A stretch of 64,000 nt of DNA from Gammaproteobacteria bacterium (GTDB lineage Bacteria > Pseudomonadota > Gammaproteobacteria > Pseudomonadales > Azotimanducaceae): positions 62,001-126,000 of the forward strand of contig JAJFJZ010000025.1 in NCBI GenBank assembly GCA_021773565.1. The letters run 5' to 3'. Below, piece by piece: positions 35,095-44,029 of the stretch. The notes under the pieces are model-generated. The model worked only from the letters and a program-made list of their open reading frames with translations, had not been told where the DNA came from and made no database searches. The translations under genes and the position numbers were made by a program. Numbering within the stretch: the stretch's first letter is position 1; each line of letters begins with the position of its first letter.

Positions 35095-36360
35095 ATGGAT
35101 TTCGACATTCCGCAAGACATAAGTGATTACCTTGTTGCACTTGACGAGTTCATTGAACGTGAAATCAAACCACTGGAAAACAGGGACGATAATATTCGTT
35201 TCTTTGATCATCGCAGGGAAGATGCGCGTACAGACTGGCACCGTGGCGGGCTTCCCTCCGAGGAATGGGAAGCACTACTGGCACAGGCGAAGGATCTCGC
35301 CGATGCTGCGGGCCACTATCGCTATCCCATTTCTGAACAGTACGGAGGTCGCAATGGCAGCAACCTTGGCATGGCAATTATAAGAGAACATCTGGCCACC
35401 CGTGGTTTGGGATTACACAACGATTTGCAAAATGAACACTCTATTGTGGGCAACAGTGTGGGTTTACTGCTCATGCTGGAATACGGTACAGATGCACAAA
35501 AAGAGGAATGGGTAGAGAAACTGCTAGCCAGGAAAACCGGATTTGCGTTCGGCATTACTGAACCCGCGCATGGGTCTGACGCTACCCACATGGAAACCAG
35601 CGCTGTTCGCGACGGGGATGACTGGATAATAAACGGAGAAAAAACCTGGAACACGGGTATTCACAAGGCACCTTATGATCTGGTTTTCGCACGTACCAGT
35701 GGTGCTGCCGGTGAAGGTCTGGGTATTACCGCTTTTCTGGTACCCATGCAGGCAGAGGGTGTGAAAATCGAAGAAATGTTGTGGACCTTCAACATGCCTA
35801 CCGACCATGGGCACATATCATTTACCAATGTGCGCGTGCACGACAGCGCAATTTTTGGAGGAGAAGGCAGGGGTTTGCAGGTAGTGCAACACTTCTTCAA
35901 TGAAAATCGTATCAGGCAAGCTGCTTCGAGCCTGGGTGCCGCGCAATTTTGTATTAACGAATCCGTGGAACACGCCAAACAGCGTAAACCTTTTGGTAAG
36001 GCGCTTGCTACGAATCAGGGCATCCAGTTTCCGCTGGTGGAATTGCAGACGCGCGCTGAAATGTTGCGAGCACTCATACACAAAACCGCATGGTCTATGG
36101 ACAAGCGAGGCGCATTTTCTGTATCGCAACAGGTCTCGATGTGTAACTACACCGCCAATCGCCTGTGTTGCGAAGCAGCCGATCAGGCCATGCAAGTACA
36201 CGGCGGCATGGGGTACTCACGCCACAAACCCTTTGAACATATATATCGCCACCACAGGCGTTACCGTATTACCGAAGGTGCCGATGAAATCCAGATGCGT
36301 CGAATTGCAGGTTATATGTTCGGTTTTATGAAACAGCACAAGCCAAAAGGCGTGACCTAA
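35095..36360 (+). CDS. Acyl-CoA dehydrogenase, ACAD family
   Basis: About 421 residues. N-terminal helical domain, a beta domain with FGITEPAHGSDATHMETSA and DWIINGEKTWNTG, and a C-terminal helical domain with KQRKPFGKALATNQGIQF and a TEGADEIQMRRIA segment. It oxidises acyl-CoA at alpha-beta carbons with FAD and transfers electrons to ETF. The start at 35095 has GGAAAA upstream. It is followed six bases later by the phosphotransferase gene, which is followed by another ACAD; the three are one operon. Chain specificity unknown. Confidence 0.9.
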   Translation: MDFDIPQDISDYLVALDEFIEREIKPLENRDDNIRFFDHRREDARTDWHRGGLPSEEWEALLAQAKDLADAAGHYRYPISEQYGGRNGSNLGMAIIREHLATRGLGLHNDLQNEHSIVGNSVGLLLMLEYGTDAQKEEWVEKLLARKTGFAFGITEPAHGSDATHMETSAVRDGDDWIINGEKTWNTGIHKAPYDLVFARTSGAAGEGLGITAFLVPMQAEGVKIEEMLWTFNMPTDHGHISFTNVRVHDSAIFGGEGRGLQVVQHFFNENRIRQAASSLGAAQFCINESVEHAKQRKPFGKALATNQGIQFPLVELQTRAEMLRALIHKTAWSMDKRGAFSVSQQVSMCNYTANRLCCEAADQAMQVHGGMGYSRHKPFEHIYRHHRRYRITEGADEIQMRRIAGYMFGFMKQHKPKGVT

Positions 36361-36365
36361 AGCCT

Positions 36366-37805
36366 ATGTCTGATGCCGGGTTTGAAAAGCAACTGGCCAG
36401 CGTTATTGCGACTAAACTCGAAGGCAAGCTCCTAACCTGTGAACAACTCTCGGGAGGCGCGAGTCAGGAAACCTACTGTTTAACGGTAGAACTTAATAAA
36501 GTTGAAGCAAAATTTGCCCTGCGTCGGGCACCCCCTGGACGCGATCAAAACGAAAATACCGGGCGCCCCGGAATCAGCGGAGAAATCTCCCTCATCCGCG
36601 CAGCCTTCACTGCGCGCGTACCCGTACCGGAAATTATTCTGGAGCTTAATGCAGAAGATGATCTGGGCGAGGGCTTTATCATGCGCTGGCTGGACGGAGA
36701 TACCCTGGGTTCGCGCATAGTGCGAGCCGATCATCTGGCAGAGATACGTCCTGAACTTGCCTATCAGTGCGGACAGGCGCTGGCGCGTATTCACGGCGTA
36801 GACCTGCATGCCACCAGGCTGGATACTTTGCTGCAGCAGGTGAGCCCGGAAGAATCTGTAAACGCGATGTGGGAGACCTACAAGGCGCTCTCAACTCCCC
36901 AACCTATGATCGACTACACCGCACAATGGTTAAGGCAAAACCTGCCAGACGATTCGCGCATGGCTCTGGTGCACAGCGATTTTAGAAACGGAAATCTCAT
37001 GATCGATACTCAGGGTGTACGTGCGGTACTGGACTGGGAATTGGCCCACATTGGTGACCCTATGCGAGATCTGGGATGGATATGCACAAATTCCTGGCGC
37101 TTTGGTAATACCGACCTCGCCGTTGGCGGATTTGGTGAGCGACAGGATCTGTACCGCGGTTATGAAGATGAGTGCGGGATTCACATAGATGAACACCACG
37201 TGAAATTCTGGGAAGTATTCGGCTCCTTCTGGTGGGCCATTGCATGCCTTGGTATGGCAGATAGTTACAGAAATGCCGCAGAAAAAAGCGTTGAACGGCC
37301 CGGCATTGCTCGCCGAACATCCGAGTGCCAGATAGATTGTGTAAACCTTCTGATACCTGGCCAGGTAATAATGGAACAATCAGGGAATCAGCGCTCCAAT
37401 TCAGAACTACCACGGGTGGATGAATTGGTGGGTAGCGTTGGCGAATTTTTGCGTGACACCATCATGCAGGAAACCAGCGGGCGAACCCGTTTTATGGCCC
37501 GGGTTGCTGCCAACTCCCTGGACATAGCCCAGCGCGACCTTATCAGCGGACCACAATCCAGAGCCACAGAGAAAAAACGCCTGTTAAGCTTACCCGGCCT
37601 GACTAACACTATAGATAACGATATGGATGCAGAACTGGATACGCTAAGGTGGAAACTGGTTGAAATAATTCGAAGTGGCGAAATAGCTATGGACCACCCA
37701 GCCCTTGTTACCCACCTGCGCACCACCGTTGCAAACCAGCTTGCTATCGATCAACCCCGATATTCCGGATTAAAAACCGCCTTGTTGAATGCACAGGTGC
37801 CATGA
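36366..37805 (+). CDS. Phosphotransferase (APH/ACAD10-like) with C-terminal DUF6285-like domain
   Basis: 479 residues. N-terminal kinase-like domain (ISGEISLIRAAFTARVPVPEI; LVHSDFRNGNLMIDTQGVRAVLDWELAHIGDP, the HxDxxxxN and DWE catalytic segments) as in aminoglycoside/choline-type phosphotransferases found next to acyl-CoA dehydrogenases. From about residue 345 a helical domain with VGEFLRDTIMQETSGRTRFMARVAANSLDIAQRDL resembles DUF6285. In related systems the kinase is proposed to phosphorylate hydroxyacyl substrates. It overlaps the next ACAD by four bases (ATGA). Confidence 0.85.
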   Translation: MSDAGFEKQLASVIATKLEGKLLTCEQLSGGASQETYCLTVELNKVEAKFALRRAPPGRDQNENTGRPGISGEISLIRAAFTARVPVPEIILELNAEDDLGEGFIMRWLDGDTLGSRIVRADHLAEIRPELAYQCGQALARIHGVDLHATRLDTLLQQVSPEESVNAMWETYKALSTPQPMIDYTAQWLRQNLPDDSRMALVHSDFRNGNLMIDTQGVRAVLDWELAHIGDPMRDLGWICTNSWRFGNTDLAVGGFGERQDLYRGYEDECGIHIDEHHVKFWEVFGSFWWAIACLGMADSYRNAAEKSVERPGIARRTSECQIDCVNLLIPGQVIMEQSGNQRSNSELPRVDELVGSVGEFLRDTIMQETSGRTRFMARVAANSLDIAQRDLISGPQSRATEKKRLLSLPGLTNTIDNDMDAELDTLRWKLVEIIRSGEIAMDHPALVTHLRTTVANQLAIDQPRYSGLKTALLNAQVP

Positions 37806-39013
37806 AGCTCGATTCCGGAAAACAGGAACAGGATTTGCGATTGGAGATACGGCAATTTCTTGACAGTTCGCTGCCTGAAAATCTTGCCAAAAAAGTACGT
37901 CTGGGCCAGGCAATTACCAAAGCCGACCAGGTGCAATGGACGCGTTTATTAAATGACCAGGGGTGGGCTGCACCCCATTGGCCGGAAGAATACGGCGGTA
38001 CGGGCTGGAATGTTATTCAACGCCAGATCTTTGACAACGAATGCCGGGCTGCGCACGCGCCTGTTTTGTCAGGATTCGGGTTTAATATGCTGGGCCCGGC
38101 AATAATTAAATATGGAACTACCCAACAAAAACAAAAGTTTTTACCTCCCATACTTACCGCCGACCAGTGGTGGTGTCAGGGCTATTCAGAACCTCAGGCC
38201 GGATCAGATCTTGCGTCTCTAAAAACCACAGCTGAAAAAGATGGTGATAACTACGTAGTGAACGGCTCAAAAATCTGGACTTCGGCTGCTGAAATCGCAG
38301 ACTGGATATTCTGCCTGGTAAGAACTGACAGTTCAGCAAAGCCGCAACGCGGAATCAGTTTTCTACTTATCGACATGAACACTCCAGGAATATCCATCAC
38401 GCCACTGTATGCATTTAACGGGGTTCGTCTATGGAACCAGGTATTTTTCGAGGATGTGCGCGTACCCATTGAAAACCGGCTGGGTGAAGAAAACCAGGGT
38501 TGGTCGGTGGCCAAAAATCTCCTGGGTAACGAGCGGCTGATGGTTTCAAGGGTTGCGGAAAATAAACGCATGTTTTCCATCGTTAAAGACGTTCTGTTGC
38601 AACAGTGCTCAACAGACCTTTTTGGTGCTGAAAAGGACACACTGCTGGAAAAAGTACATACCCTTGAAATACGCCTGAATGCACTGGAGGTGAGCAACAG
38701 CCGACTATTGCAACAGTCTGTCGCAGGCGAACAACTCGGTGCTGAACCTTCAATGTTAAAGCTCAAGGGTAGCCAACTGGTGCAAGCGATGGACGAAATA
38801 TTATTCGAGCTAATCGCTTATGCAGCGATACCTTTCCCTGATGGACCAGAGAGCGCAACAGGGCGTGTCACGGGCATAAATGAAATGCCCGTTTTTGCTG
38901 ACTACACTGAAAATATTGCAAGTAACCTGTTTCACCATCGTGGCTACACCATTGCAGGAGGATCAACGGAAATACAATACAATATTATTTCGAAACAGGT
39001 GTTAGGCCTTTAG
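37802..39013 (+). CDS. Acyl-CoA dehydrogenase, ACAD family
   Basis: 403 residues. It has QGYSEPQAGSDLASLKTTAEKDGDNYVVNGSKIWTSAAEIADW, the flavin-site and substrate-site strands, and ends with AGGSTEIQYNIISKQVLG. Between the beta domain and the C-terminus the helical region is unusually rich in L, E and Q. Its ATG overlaps the phosphotransferase stop. Its stop TAG overlaps the convergent enoyl-CoA hydratase stop (TTAG). With the kinase and the first ACAD it may form a short-chain or hydroxy-acyl degradation step. Confidence 0.88.
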   Translation: MKLDSGKQEQDLRLEIRQFLDSSLPENLAKKVRLGQAITKADQVQWTRLLNDQGWAAPHWPEEYGGTGWNVIQRQIFDNECRAAHAPVLSGFGFNMLGPAIIKYGTTQQKQKFLPPILTADQWWCQGYSEPQAGSDLASLKTTAEKDGDNYVVNGSKIWTSAAEIADWIFCLVRTDSSAKPQRGISFLLIDMNTPGISITPLYAFNGVRLWNQVFFEDVRVPIENRLGEENQGWSVAKNLLGNERLMVSRVAENKRMFSIVKDVLLQQCSTDLFGAEKDTLLEKVHTLEIRLNALEVSNSRLLQQSVAGEQLGAEPSMLKLKGSQLVQAMDEILFELIAYAAIPFPDGPESATGRVTGINEMPVFADYTENIASNLFHHRGYTIAGGSTEIQYNIISKQVLGL

Positions 39014-39717
39014 CTACCAGCGAGTTTAATCCTGGCAACCAGGGAACGAAAATCTACCCCTCCTCCAAGCGTTGCATCCCTGATCCCCGCCTTTAAAGTA
39101 GCTACCGCACTGGCCTCAAATCCTGCAAACCGCGCAGCCATAACGCGTGCTTTTTCCAGCACCTGATCATCCTTTACACACAACTGTGCAAGCCCTTTTT
39201 GGTACAAATCTGCACCGTAAATTCGTTCACCCAGCACTGCCAGCTCAAGCGCGGTTTTACGCCCGTAGTTTAGTTGTAACCAGGCAAGGTTTATTGGCGC
39301 CGCCATACCTCGTTCAACTTCAGAGACATGCAAAAAGGCTTTTTCGCCGACGATAAGAAAATCGCAAGCCAGCGCAAGTGCTGAGCCTCCGGCAATGGCG
39401 TACCCTTGCAGCGCACCGATCACCGGAATCGGGCAGTTAAATATCGCTTCGTGAAAATCAAGCCAGCGCTCGGCAAACCCTTCTACCCAGTCTGGTTTCG
39501 GTTCGGAAAAAAAAGCCTTCACATCCAGACCCGCGCAGAAGTATCCATCTGCTCCACGAATAACTACCGACTTTACGGTGTCGTCATCCAACAGGTTTTG
39601 TAAGCCCTGAAGAAGCTCGTCAACCAATGGCCCCGTTAACGAATTTCTCTGCCCCGGTCGATTAAGCACAAGCTCACCGTAACCACTGTGTTTTTCTACC
39701 AGTACCAGTTCAGTCAC
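39010..39717 (-). CDS. Enoyl-CoA hydratase/isomerase family protein
   Basis: 235 residues of the crotonase fold. The oxyanion-hole segments are IRGADGYFCAGLDVKAF and ALQGYAIAGGSALALACDFLIV, and a glutamate follows in SEVERGMAAP. Somewhat short (typical 255-260), lacking part of the C-terminal helix. It may hydrate enoyl-CoA or isomerise double bonds; the exact substrate is unknown. The ALDH gene upstream on the same strand is 63 bases away, so the two may be co-transcribed. Confidence 0.87.
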   Translation of the reverse strand: MTELVLVEKHSGYGELVLNRPGQRNSLTGPLVDELLQGLQNLLDDDTVKSVVIRGADGYFCAGLDVKAFFSEPKPDWVEGFAERWLDFHEAIFNCPIPVIGALQGYAIAGGSALALACDFLIVGEKAFLHVSEVERGMAAPINLAWLQLNYGRKTALELAVLGERIYGADLYQKGLAQLCVKDDQVLEKARVMAARFAGFEASAVATLKAGIRDATLGGGVDFRSLVARIKLAGS

Positions 39718-39779
39718 AAGCTATTCCCTCAATGGGCCGGTTTGGGTTTCCCGCCCCGACCACGGGTGTTAAGTAGGAC

Positions 39780-41207
39780 TCAGGCGTTATGCCCAAGCAG
39801 TGCTTTGGTCTCCAGAAACTCCTCAAGACCCCACTTGCTGAACTCCCGCCCATTACCGGACTGCTTGTAACCACCAAAGGGTGCACCCGGATCAACTCCG
39901 GCTCCATTGAGGTGTACATTACCGGCCCTGATGCGCCGACCAACGGAAATGGCATGGTCCAGATCACCAGAACTCACATAAGCTGCCAGCCCATACACCG
40001 TATCATTGGCTATTTCTACAGCGTCGTCCTCATCCTGATATCCGATGAGAGAGAGAACCGGCCCAAATATTTCTTCCTGGGCAATGCTCATGTCATTGTT
40101 CACATTAGAGAAGATGGTAGGTTTCACAAAATAACCCCGGTTCATGCCATCGGGTCGCCCAACACCCCCGGTTTCCAGTTTGGCGCCCTCATCGATACCC
40201 TTCTGGATGAGGGCTTGCACCTTGTCGAACTGCAATTGCGATACCAGTGGACCAATTTGCGTATCCGTACTGCCGGGATCACCTACCTTAATGTTGTCTG
40301 CAGTAGCGGATGCAATCGCGGCAGCCTCCTCCATGCGTGACTGGGGCACCAGCATGCGCGTGGGTGCATTACAGGATTGCCCGGTATTCATACATACACC
40401 GAAGGTATCCCGCGCAATGCTCTTGGCAAAATCGGCATCATCCAGAATAACATTCGGAGACTTTCCACCCAGCTCCTGGGAAACCCGCTTAACAGTAGGA
40501 GCAGCCTCCTGCATCACAGAAATTCCGGCTCGAGTAGACCCGGTAAATGACATCATGTCGATATCCGGATGGGAAGACATGGCTACACCCACATTCATCC
40601 CATCACCGTTAACCAGATTAAAAACACCAGCGGGCACCCCGGCTTCGTGCAGCACTTCTGCAAATATTATGGCATTAAGCGGTGCAATTTCAGAAGGTTT
40701 CAAAACCATGGTACAACCGGTCGCAAGTGCCGGACCTACCTTTGCTGCAATCTGATTCAAGGGCCAGTTCCAGGGCGTAATCAATCCGCAAACGCCAATG
40801 GGCTCACGTACAATACGTGCCTTTCCGGCGTCTTCCTCGAAGGGAAAATTTTTGAGTGCTTCAAGGGCATACATTAAATGCCCAAGCCCCGCCGGTGCCT
40901 GTGCTGCAGAAGCCAGGCCTACAGGTGCGCCCATTTCCTGGGAAACAATAGTGGCTATATCTCCCAGGCGGCCTTTATACACTTCAATCACTTTTTCAAG
41001 TAAGGCAATGCGTTCCTCTTTGGAGCTTCGGGAGAAACTTTCAAAGGCCACTTTTGCGGCCTGTACAGCCCGATCAAGATCCTCGGCATTTCCCATGGCA
41101 ATGGTTGCAATGGCTTCCTCTGTGGCAGGGTTAATGACCTCCATGGTCTGCTGACTAATGGGATCAACCCATTCCCCATTTATATAAAACTTCTGATTGT
41201 TGGACAT
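39780..41207 (-). CDS. Aldehyde dehydrogenase family protein
   Basis: About 475 residues. The catalytic segment is NTGQSCNAPTRM (Cys near residue 280) and the general-base region SQELGGKSPNVIL (Glu near 248), with the NAD-binding GDGMNVG and FTGSTRAG segments. The start is the ATG at 41207 with GAGAGAG upstream, not the longer frame. Oxidises an aldehyde to acid with NAD(P). The neighbours are CoA-dependent fatty-acid genes, so an aldehyde from that pathway is plausible. Substrate not determined. Confidence 0.9.
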   Translation of the reverse strand: MSNNQKFYINGEWVDPISQQTMEVINPATEEAIATIAMGNAEDLDRAVQAAKVAFESFSRSSKEERIALLEKVIEVYKGRLGDIATIVSQEMGAPVGLASAAQAPAGLGHLMYALEALKNFPFEEDAGKARIVREPIGVCGLITPWNWPLNQIAAKVGPALATGCTMVLKPSEIAPLNAIIFAEVLHEAGVPAGVFNLVNGDGMNVGVAMSSHPDIDMMSFTGSTRAGISVMQEAAPTVKRVSQELGGKSPNVILDDADFAKSIARDTFGVCMNTGQSCNAPTRMLVPQSRMEEAAAIASATADNIKVGDPGSTDTQIGPLVSQLQFDKVQALIQKGIDEGAKLETGGVGRPDGMNRGYFVKPTIFSNVNNDMSIAQEEIFGPVLSLIGYQDEDDAVEIANDTVYGLAAYVSSGDLDHAISVGRRIRAGNVHLNGAGVDPGAPFGGYKQSGNGREFSKWGLEEFLETKALLGHNA

Positions 41208-41348
41208 TATTTCTCTCTCTGTATTGATCGGAATTACACAAATGGTAAGCGATAGGTTAAACAAATACACCCACTATCCTTCAACTCCGTATTGACTAAC
41301 GCTATGCGGAGCAGCATTCTTCAGGTACCGGGCAATGGGGGGGAAGGC

Positions 41349-42371
41349 ATGATGTTTGATGCAGACAAAACACTGGATCTGGTCAGGGGCGCACTGTTGG
41401 ATCCTGAACCAACGTGGCAGAAGTATTTCGAGGAGCCCCAAAGCTGGAAAGACACTGCCATAACACTCACGCTGCCAGTGCTTGCGGTATGCCTGGTGGT
41501 CGGATTCGTATTAAAGCCAGTTTCCGTAGCTTTTTTTTCCATTATCATGATGGCGATAAGTATTACTATCTGGTCGCTGGTAGTAAATTTCTTCGCAGGA
41601 ACTTTTAAAGGTACTTCAGACTTCGATCGGTCATTTGCGGCGGTCTCATTAACCGCGATTCCAGCCCTTGTGGGTAATGTTCTTGGAGCACTTCCCTGGA
41701 TTGGTTGGCTGGTTTCGGTGGGCCTTGGTATCTATTCCCTGGTTTTGCTTTACCAGATTATTCCGCTGGCGTTTTCCCTACCTGAGGACAATCGAGTAAA
41801 ACACTTTGTTGTATCGCTGCTGTCCATGATAGTCGCCATGATGTTGATTGGCAGTATGTTTGGTGGTGCAATAATAAGCAGCTCTGTCGGCTCGGCTTCC
41901 ATGGGTACAATAGAAAATTCAGATGATGCTCCCTACACAGGTATGTTCACAGGAATTCAGCAAAATGCAGACTATGCTGAACAGGCACAGTCCGACCGCT
42001 ATAGCCCACCGGGTAGTGGTGAATTAAGTGAAGATCAGGTTGTAGCTTTTGTATCTGTACTAGCCAAGACCAAAGCCCTGCAAAATGAACAACTGGAAAA
42101 GATGAAGGCCTTTTCTGACCAGGCGAAAGAGTCCGAAGCAGCAGATGAAGAACCGGGTTTGGGTGACTTTTTCAAAGCGGTGAGCGGGGCAACCAACATC
42201 GGGTTTTCGGAAATGAAAGTTGTTAAAACCGGTGGTGGAAACTGGGCCGAGCATCAGTGGGTTCGACAACAACTGGACATCGCCAGGATCCAGAAAGATT
42301 TAAACGATGCCGTCAAACACAATTACGCCCTGTATCTGCAATATGAGGATCAGCTCGGGGACTCTTTTTAG
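41349..42371 (+). CDS. Yip1-family membrane protein with long C-terminal domain
   Basis: About 340 residues. Five membrane segments (about 35-175) make the Yip1-type core, beginning with a cytoplasmic VRGALLDPEPTWQKYFEEPQSWK segment typical of these proteins; a polar, helical tail of about 155 residues follows. GGGAAGG precedes the ATGs at 41349/41352. Function unknown. It is the last ordinary gene before the metal module; no partner is evident. Confidence 0.75.
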   Translation: MMFDADKTLDLVRGALLDPEPTWQKYFEEPQSWKDTAITLTLPVLAVCLVVGFVLKPVSVAFFSIIMMAISITIWSLVVNFFAGTFKGTSDFDRSFAAVSLTAIPALVGNVLGALPWIGWLVSVGLGIYSLVLLYQIIPLAFSLPEDNRVKHFVVSLLSMIVAMMLIGSMFGGAIISSSVGSASMGTIENSDDAPYTGMFTGIQQNADYAEQAQSDRYSPPGSGELSEDQVVAFVSVLAKTKALQNEQLEKMKAFSDQAKESEAADEEPGLGDFFKAVSGATNIGFSEMKVVKTGGGNWAEHQWVRQQLDIARIQKDLNDAVKHNYALYLQYEDQLGDSF

Positions 42372-42560
42372 CTCAGGGCTGTTCTCTGCTCGATGCTTTT
42401 ATAGGCACCTTTCCACAGTGCCTCGTTCTGTTGTCTTGTTCCATTCCATGCGTTGTACTGGTTGAGATGCTATCCACAGTGTCTTTGCTATTTAGGGCCC
42501 TTAATATCGAGTGGTACCGGTCAATCGAACACAGATAGTTTGACCCAGTGAAACTGATGT

Positions 42561-42592
42561 GTCAACATATGAACACATATTCATATGTTGAC
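42561..42592. promoter_or_regulatory. ArsR/SmtB operator palindrome
   Basis: A perfect 13-bp inverted repeat, GTCAACATATGAA at 42561-42573 and TTCATATGTTGAC at 42580-42592, with a 6-base spacer, ends six bases before the sensor's ATG. The TGAA-N6-TTCA core is the form of SmtB/CzrA-type operators. A TTGACC at 42540 could be the -35 element, but no convincing -10 is seen. It should repress the gene and the metal-efflux operon behind it when metal is low. Confidence 0.85.
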
Positions 42593-42597
42593 AGTAC

Positions 42598-42936
42598 ATG
42601 AAACCACAAACCAACACGGTTGTCCGTTTGGATGCCGAAGATGCTGTCGTCCAATTAGCGGACTTGTTTCGTCTAATGGGCGATCCCACGCGACTGCGGA
42701 TTATCCTCAGGTGTGTGAACGAGCCGATCAGTGTCGGCGATATCGCTGAACAACTGATGCTCTCACCGTCGTTGGTGAGTCATCACCTTAGACTACTCAA
42801 AGCCGCTCGTGTACTGCGTGGCGAACGTCGCGGCAAGCAGATATTTTACTCAGCCTTGGACGACCATATTCGCTGCGTGATTGATGACATGATGACGCAC
42901 ATTGGTGAACCCAATTATATTGAGGAGGTGGATTGA
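42598..42936 (+). CDS. ArsR/SmtB-family metal-sensing repressor
   Basis: 112 residues: winged helix-turn-helix (LADLFRLMGDPTRLRIIL, ISVGDIAEQLMLSPSLVSHHLRLLKAARVL) and a C-terminal helix with DDHIRCVIDDMMTHIGE, which fits the D-x-H-x10-H-x2-E alpha-5 zinc/cobalt site. No cysteine pair is seen in helix 3, so sensing by alpha-5 ligands is expected (Zn, Co or Ni). There is no clear Shine-Dalgarno, so it may be translated from a nearly leaderless message. The next gene begins on its stop codon. Confidence 0.9.
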   Translation: MKPQTNTVVRLDAEDAVVQLADLFRLMGDPTRLRIILRCVNEPISVGDIAEQLMLSPSLVSHHLRLLKAARVLRGERRGKQIFYSALDDHIRCVIDDMMTHIGEPNYIEEVD

Positions 42937-43607
42937 TGCCTGGTTGCACCGATTGCTCCGCTGATGTCGCCAGCCGCGCGTCCTCTGACCCGCTATTTCG
43001 ACGGGTGTTGTGGATTGCGTTGATTGCAAACCTTTCTATGTTTTTCGTTGAGATCGTTGCGAGCCAAGTTGGTGATTCCATGTCCTTACAAGCCGATGCG
43101 CTGGATTTTTTTAGCGACTCCGCGAACTACAGTATTAGCTTGTTTGTCGCCGGTATGGTGTTAACCGCGCGTGCCAAAGCGTCCTTGTTTAAAGGCGCGA
43201 CGATGGCGTTGTTCGGGATATGGGTCATCGGCAGCGCCGTGTATCGCGCCATGATTGGCAGTGCGCCGGATCCATCCATGATGGGTTCGATCGCGTTCAT
43301 AGCGATGGTCGTGAACATAGCCGTTGCAGTCCTGCTGTACCGATACCGAGACGGTGACAGCAACAAACAATCGATATGGTTATGCAGTCGCAATGATGCG
43401 ATCGGCAACTTGGCTGTTATGGTTGCGGCAGCAGGTGTATTTGCGAGCGCTTCTCGTTGGCCTGACCTGCTGGTCGCTGCAATAATTGCCGTCCTGAACC
43501 TTAGCGCAGCATTTCACGTCATCCGTCTGGCGCAGGCTGAACTGCGCACAGCACGCGTACAATGTGAACTTAATTCGTCTCCTAACGCCAATTTTGAGAT
43601 ACACTAA
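42936..43607 (+). CDS. CDF-like cation transporter without C-terminal domain
   Basis: 223 residues with six membrane helices. An N-terminal CTDCSAD motif lies before helix 1. Helix 2 has DALDFFSDSANY (a D-x-x-x-D metal site in place of the H-x-x-x-D of zinc exporters) and helix 5 has LCSRNDAIGNLAV. The usual cytoplasmic metal-binding CTD of about 90 residues is missing. GAGGAGG lies 9 bases upstream of the ATG. It probably exports a divalent metal, alongside the Czc system. Confidence 0.83.
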   Translation: MPGCTDCSADVASRASSDPLFRRVLWIALIANLSMFFVEIVASQVGDSMSLQADALDFFSDSANYSISLFVAGMVLTARAKASLFKGATMALFGIWVIGSAVYRAMIGSAPDPSMMGSIAFIAMVVNIAVAVLLYRYRDGDSNKQSIWLCSRNDAIGNLAVMVAAAGVFASASRWPDLLVAAIIAVLNLSAAFHVIRLAQAELRTARVQCELNSSPNANFEIH

Positions 43608-43614
43608 CGGCGCT

Positions 43615-43950
43615 ATGCGATCTTTCATTTACAAAATTGTCATGTTTTCAGTGCTTTTCATGAGCCTGGAATCTGCCGCGAATGTAGTAACGGACGGATT
43701 TCCGCACGGTGACGATACGTCTCACCAGCAAGAATTTGGCCATCAACTCGGCGCACATGAAGACGGATCGCCAAGTAGCAACCTTGATGGTGAACATTGC
43801 ACTCACTGCTGCCATGGGCACACGGCCAGCATTGCGGTACAAATCACACCAATGACCCCATCATTCGTTGGGGACGAGTATTACCGCAGTCGCTCTACTC
43901 ACGTGCGCAACCACGCCCAAGCACCGCCTACACCACCCCCCAACGCCTAG
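43615..43950 (+). CDS. Exported His/Cys-rich protein, CzcI-like
   Basis: About 111 residues. Signal peptide of about 22 residues, then a His/Asp-rich stretch (HGDDTSHQQEFGHQLGAHEDG) and a HCTHCCHGHT cluster with several potential metal ligands, and a Pro-rich end. Similar proteins precede czcCBA in other bacteria as CzcI, suggesting a periplasmic metal-buffering or sensing role. The start at 43615 follows the CDF stop by 8 bases; the longer upstream frame is not used. Confidence 0.7.
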   Translation: MRSFIYKIVMFSVLFMSLESAANVVTDGFPHGDDTSHQQEFGHQLGAHEDGSPSSNLDGEHCTHCCHGHTASIAVQITPMTPSFVGDEYYRSRSTHVRNHAQAPPTPPPNA

Positions 43951-44029
43951 ATCATTTTTCCCGTAAGTTCAGTGCGAACCGATTTATTTTCGGCGCGCTC
44001 ACTAATCCACTGTATTCGGAAGATGATGT

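Noticed and set aside
40144-40755. A 203-codon plus-strand ORF
   Set aside because: Antisense to aldehyde dehydrogenase, whose catalytic segments are intact on the other strand.
42413-42482. TCCACAGTG direct repeats at about 42413 and 42473 as island attachment sites
   Set aside because: Nine bases is too short to be convincing and no matching copy was found near the integrase remnant.
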